From Branchiostoma floridae (lineage: Eukaryota; Chordata; Leptocardii; Amphioxiformes; Branchiostomatidae): a DNA stretch of 64,000 bases. Where the stretch lies: the NCBI RefSeq assembly GCF_000003815.2, contig NC_049996.1:17563930-17627929 (forward strand), written 5' to 3'. The translations under genes and the position numbers were made by a program. How positions within the stretch are numbered: the stretch's first letter is position 1; the number at the start of each line of letters is the position of its first letter. Below are positions 60,213 to 64,000 of this stretch, in pieces. A model generated the notes under the pieces. It saw only the letters and a list, made by a program, of their open reading frames with translations, was not told the DNA's origin and ran no database searches.

Positions 60213-60300
60213 AAAGAGACGGCTTTGTATCACATCTGCCATGAAATGGGCTGTGTAGGTGAGATAGGCAGAATGTCACACAGCACGGTTCTTTCATCTT

Positions 60301-60658
60301 CAGGGCTCAAAATACCACCTGCATATGCAGGTTAGTGCAGGTAAAATTGGAGCTGTGCAGGTATTTCTGGTGTTTACCTGCACCTAACCTGCACTGGTCC
60401 ATGTACTGGGTATATACAGGTTAGTGCAGGTAAAATTGGAGCTGTGCAGGTATTTCTAGTGTCTACCTGCACCTAACCTGCACTGGTCCATGTACTGGGT
60501 ATATACAGGTTAGTGCAGGTAAAATTGGAGCTGTGCAGGTATTTCTGGTGTCTACCTGCACCTAACCTGCACTGGTCCATGTACTGGGCATATGCAGGTT
60601 AGTGCAGGTGAAGTTGGAGCTGTGCAGGTATTTCTGGTGTCTACCTGCATCTAACCTG
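60301..60658. mobile_element. MITE family D, copy 2, internally expanded
   Basis: Begins CAGGGCTCAAAATACC like 25419. The inner GTTAGTGCAGGTAAAATTGG...ACCTAACCTGCACTGG unit of about 94 bp is repeated four times; the right terminal repeat is lost. Shows a MITE turning into a satellite. Confidence 0.75.
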
Positions 60659-61079
60659 CTTGTGTCTACGGGAGAAAAGTTCCAAGGTTCAAAAGAAAGT
60701 GATGACATTGGCGGAGTAGCCCTTATATACAAGTTGTGACTAGTACAGGCTTGACTGTGGACCGGAGGATGTTTGGATATGCAGGGTCAGTAGACTGGCA
60801 GGTTTGCCCTGATGTCCAAGAAATAACCATGCTTCCTGACCAGATGATTACACACTTGCTCTTGGAGTCCATGTTCTCCACATCAAATAAAGATGAAAGC
60901 AGAGACCATATTATATACAAGATTTAATGTATGCTGTAAGGTGCAGAGTTGAAGTATAATTTACATTAGATATTTCAATTCAGATTTAGATATCAGAACC
61001 AGAACATGGGCTTATCCATGGCAAGTGCTGTAGAGTAGCTGATGACCCTGGTGCTGAAAGCCAGGTTATTGTGGAAATC

Positions 61080-61900
61080 ATCAAATGTAGCGGAAAGCTT
61101 ATGCCTTACTGTGACAAATTTTGATGGGCAAGAAAGCAAGAAGGCTTCAAACTTTCCTGACAGCTATACTTTTCTTATCTACTATAGATGAAATATTACT
61201 GTTGGACCCTTTTTCTGTTCTCAAATGCACAAGTAGCTTATACTTATAGCTTATGCCTTACCATGACAGATTCTAATGAGCTTGAAGACAAGAAGTCTTC
61301 AACCTTCACTGACGTCAATGCTGTTGTTATCTGCCATGGATGAAATATTGTTATTTCATTTTTTGTTCTCAAATGTAGCTCAAACTTAAGCTTACGCATT
61401 TTTGTGACCAATTTTAATGGACAGGAAGACATGAAGAAGGCTTCAAACTTCCCTGACGTCATTACTTCTATTATCTGCCATGGATGAGCTATTACTATTT
61501 CGTACATTTTTTGGTCTCAAATGTATCTCAAAGCTTATGCCTTGCCCGGACATAATTTAATGAGCAAAAAGACAAAGACTGAAAACTTTCTTGACGTCAG
61601 TTAATGTATTTCAGAACATACTAATAGCTGTGTAGTATGGTGTTGTTGCTGATGCCCTTATAAGGTAAGAAGACAAAGGCTTTCCTGACGTCAGTACCTC
61701 TGTCATCACATTTTCTTTTCTTAAATGTATCTCAAAGCATCGGCCTTACTAGGGCATAATTTAATGGGCAAAAAGACAAAGACTTAAAACTTTCTTGACG
61801 TCAGTACACGTATTTCAGAACATACAAATAACTGATGCCCTGAGTTTAATGAGCAACAAGAGTTTAGAATTTCCTGATGTTGGTTCATGTATTTTGGAAG
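61080..61900. repeat. Degenerate satellite, about six units of about 150 bp
   Basis: AGCTTATGCCTTACYRTGAC, CTTTCCTGACGTCA and ATCTGCCATGGATGA recur in order, shortening rightwards. Confidence 0.8.
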
Positions 61901-63100
61901 CTATTATCGACTGTGTATAAAGTGTGGAAGCCATCATTTTAATTATGCAAAGTGCCTCTGCACAGCTCATCAGGAAGGCAGAGAAGATCGGGGTTCAGAG
62001 AAGGCAGCCATCTCCTGAATATTGTCTCTGTGCTTGAGGACAGAGTCTGGATATTGCATTTTAATGGCTCATGTGTCTCTATGTGTCTGGTGACTGGGGA
62101 GGTACATGTAGTGGGATGGGCATCATGCAGGGACTCTGCAATGTTGTTACAATTACATGTTGGAGATGTGCAAAAATAAGTAAATTTTGATGAAACTTAG
62201 AGCAAAGCAGGTCATTGGTTGCTTAGTAAGTAGACAGATTCTGCCTTTGAATCTTCATTTCATCATACATGTAATCAAAGCTACTGTACACTTCAAGGGA
62301 GCATATATGTAAGTATGTATAAAGTCTGTGTATGTGACAATCTTAGTGTGTGTTCTCGAACTGTATGAAGGGGGTGGAGTATGGCATCACTAGTTGTGTT
62401 TTACCTCATATAATTCTACTTCTTATCAAAAATGTGTCAGTCATCTTTATTTCGCTATGTTTTAAGCATGAAATTCATAGTCTTATAGAATTGGCCCAAA
62501 TATGAAATTATTTTTCCAGCCATCCCTGCCTGTTTGCCCAAAGACATTGTGATTCAATACTGCAGGCTGGTAAGGATTCAGTGCCATCATGCCTGGGGTT
62601 ATATAGCATTGCTGACTGTAGAAGATGCTATCTGTTTGGGATTGTGTGTATCATAAGAATGGGATATGGTCTTCTCTCCATTGTCATTCAGGGATCATTT
62701 CAAAAACTTTCGGCATTGTGGAATGCCGGAAGCTTATGTGGAAGATAACATAATCATACTGGGATCATCTTGCAAGTTCAATGTTTGTTCAAAACAACAT
62801 TTTGCAGGAAGGTGAGTCAAAAAAGTGATATAAAGACTAATTTTCTACGGTATTGAGTATATTTTATCTGATGCAGCATCAATTAGTTGCCCGCTCTATG
62901 GGTATCCTACCAGTGGACTAGCCCTCTGCTGTAGTGCTTGCACACTGGGTGGCCCAAGGACTGTGGAATTGGAGATGGGCACTGAACTATACACCAAAAG
63001 GTATACTTTCCGTAAGACACATCTCAATCTGTTAGGCCTGCATTGGTATTTATTTTTGAATGATCAGATGAGAAGCAGCAAACTTAATCTGTAAGGCCGT
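61901..63100. other. No gene seen
   Basis: A 75-codon plus frame at 61952-62179 lacks any recognisable feature. No splice-framed exon was identified. Confidence 0.4.
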
Positions 63101-63780
63101 AGCCCAACAGAGAAATTTGATGGGACAACACTCTCAGTTTCCGAGACAACTTGTGCTTAGAATTCCAAGTGCAGGACCAGGTGTGTTACGCCTCAAGGCA
63201 CTTTACAGTTATGTCATAACATTTATATTCAAAACATGTTAATTGTTATTCAACTTGTACTTGAAATTCCAAGGGCAGGACCAGGTATGTTATGCCTTAC
63301 TGCACCTAACAGTTATGTCATAAAATCTACATTCCAAACATGTCATTCAGCATGTTTCCCACCAACTCACAACCTGAGTCTAAATCCATAACTTTCTCCA
63401 AACACTTGTCAGTCTTATAGTTCTGAAATAGCATTTTTTTTCAAATGGTCTTAAAAGCAATAGATTGGAAATAAAATTTCTTTGGCTGTCGCACAACAAA
63501 GAAATTTGATGGGGCAAAAGTGTCAGTTTCCAAGACAGCTTGTATTTGTCTTAATTACAAATTCCAAGTGCAGGACCAGGTGTGTTATGGTTGAGGGCAC
63601 TTAAACAGTTATGTCATAAAAGTTACATTCAGAGCATATCATTCAACTTGAACTTGAAATTCCAGCACAGCCTTTTCTTATTCTAATTACAAATTCCAAG
63701 TCTAGGACCAGGTGTGTTACGCTTTAGGGCACTTTATAGTTATGTCATAAAATTTACATCCAAAACATGTCATTCAGCAC
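63100..63780. repeat. Nested tandem duplication
   Basis: AATTCCAAGTGCAGGACCAG followed by GTGTGTTAYG and AGTTATGTCATAAAA occurs near 63160, 63265, 63564 and 63687. A larger unit of about 400 bp starting at AGAAATTTGATGGG is itself duplicated. Confidence 0.8.
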
Positions 63781-64000
63781 ATTTCCTGCCAGCTCAGAAC
63801 CTGAGCCTGAATCCCTGAACAGTAATTCTACTTCATTGAGATGCAGTACAACAGTTGAAGGGAGTAAAACAGATGGGAGGCTGCTCGCAGGATTAGTTCT
63901 CTTACCTGTCACCAGGGTGTGGAATACACAATGACATCTGTTATGGCTCTCCTGAAACCTGCTATATTGCACAGTCATATAAACAGAAGAAGGAAACTGT

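Overview
This window is invertebrate chordate DNA, most probably from a lancelet (Branchiostoma). It has spliced animal genes with GT-AG introns, low gene density and many short palindromic elements. It also carries a tandem pair of nucleotidyltransferase-TPR genes of the kind that predictors label nephrocystin-3-like or TTC28-like. The species call is inference; metazoan is certain from the two orthologues found. Two 100-base N gaps mark a draft assembly.

Layout: 0.7-2.6 kb holds LINE 3' fragments and a MITE. 2.9-6.8 kb is a broken copy of an NTase-TPR gene. 9.3-14.5 kb is a fuller five-exon copy on the same strand. 16.6-32.8 kb, minus strand, is the complete 15-exon orthologue of MPND (RAMA domain plus JAMM/MPN domain). 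33.1-37.2 kb, plus strand, is a seven-exon COPS8 (COP9 signalosome subunit 8). MPND and COPS8 start codons are only 359 bp apart, head to head. MPND intron 1 contains a 2.58 kb element with near-identical terminal inverted repeats and a perfect 10-bp target duplication, and inside it lies an uninterrupted reverse transcriptase ORF. I see no complete recognised gene from 37.3 kb to the end: one possible small secreted protein, one CpG-rich candidate first exon near 41.2 kb, and from 47.6 to 63.8 kb a mosaic of unrelated decayed tandem arrays.

The strongest recurring theme is local tandem duplication across exon edges. Copies of a splice junction have been amplified at NTase-TPR exon 2, MPND exons 3 (both sides), 10 and 13, and COPS8 exon 5. 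In COPS8 the first three copies even stay in one open frame. At least seven MITE families are present; several have target-site duplications readable by eye.

Genes together: MPND and COPS8 both belong to the MPN/PCI world (JAMM metalloprotease fold and COP9 signalosome), so a shared promoter region is notable. The NTase-TPR pair has no recognisable link to them. All exon boundaries were read by hand from splice signals, phase and remembered orthologue sequence; no search or RNA evidence was available.
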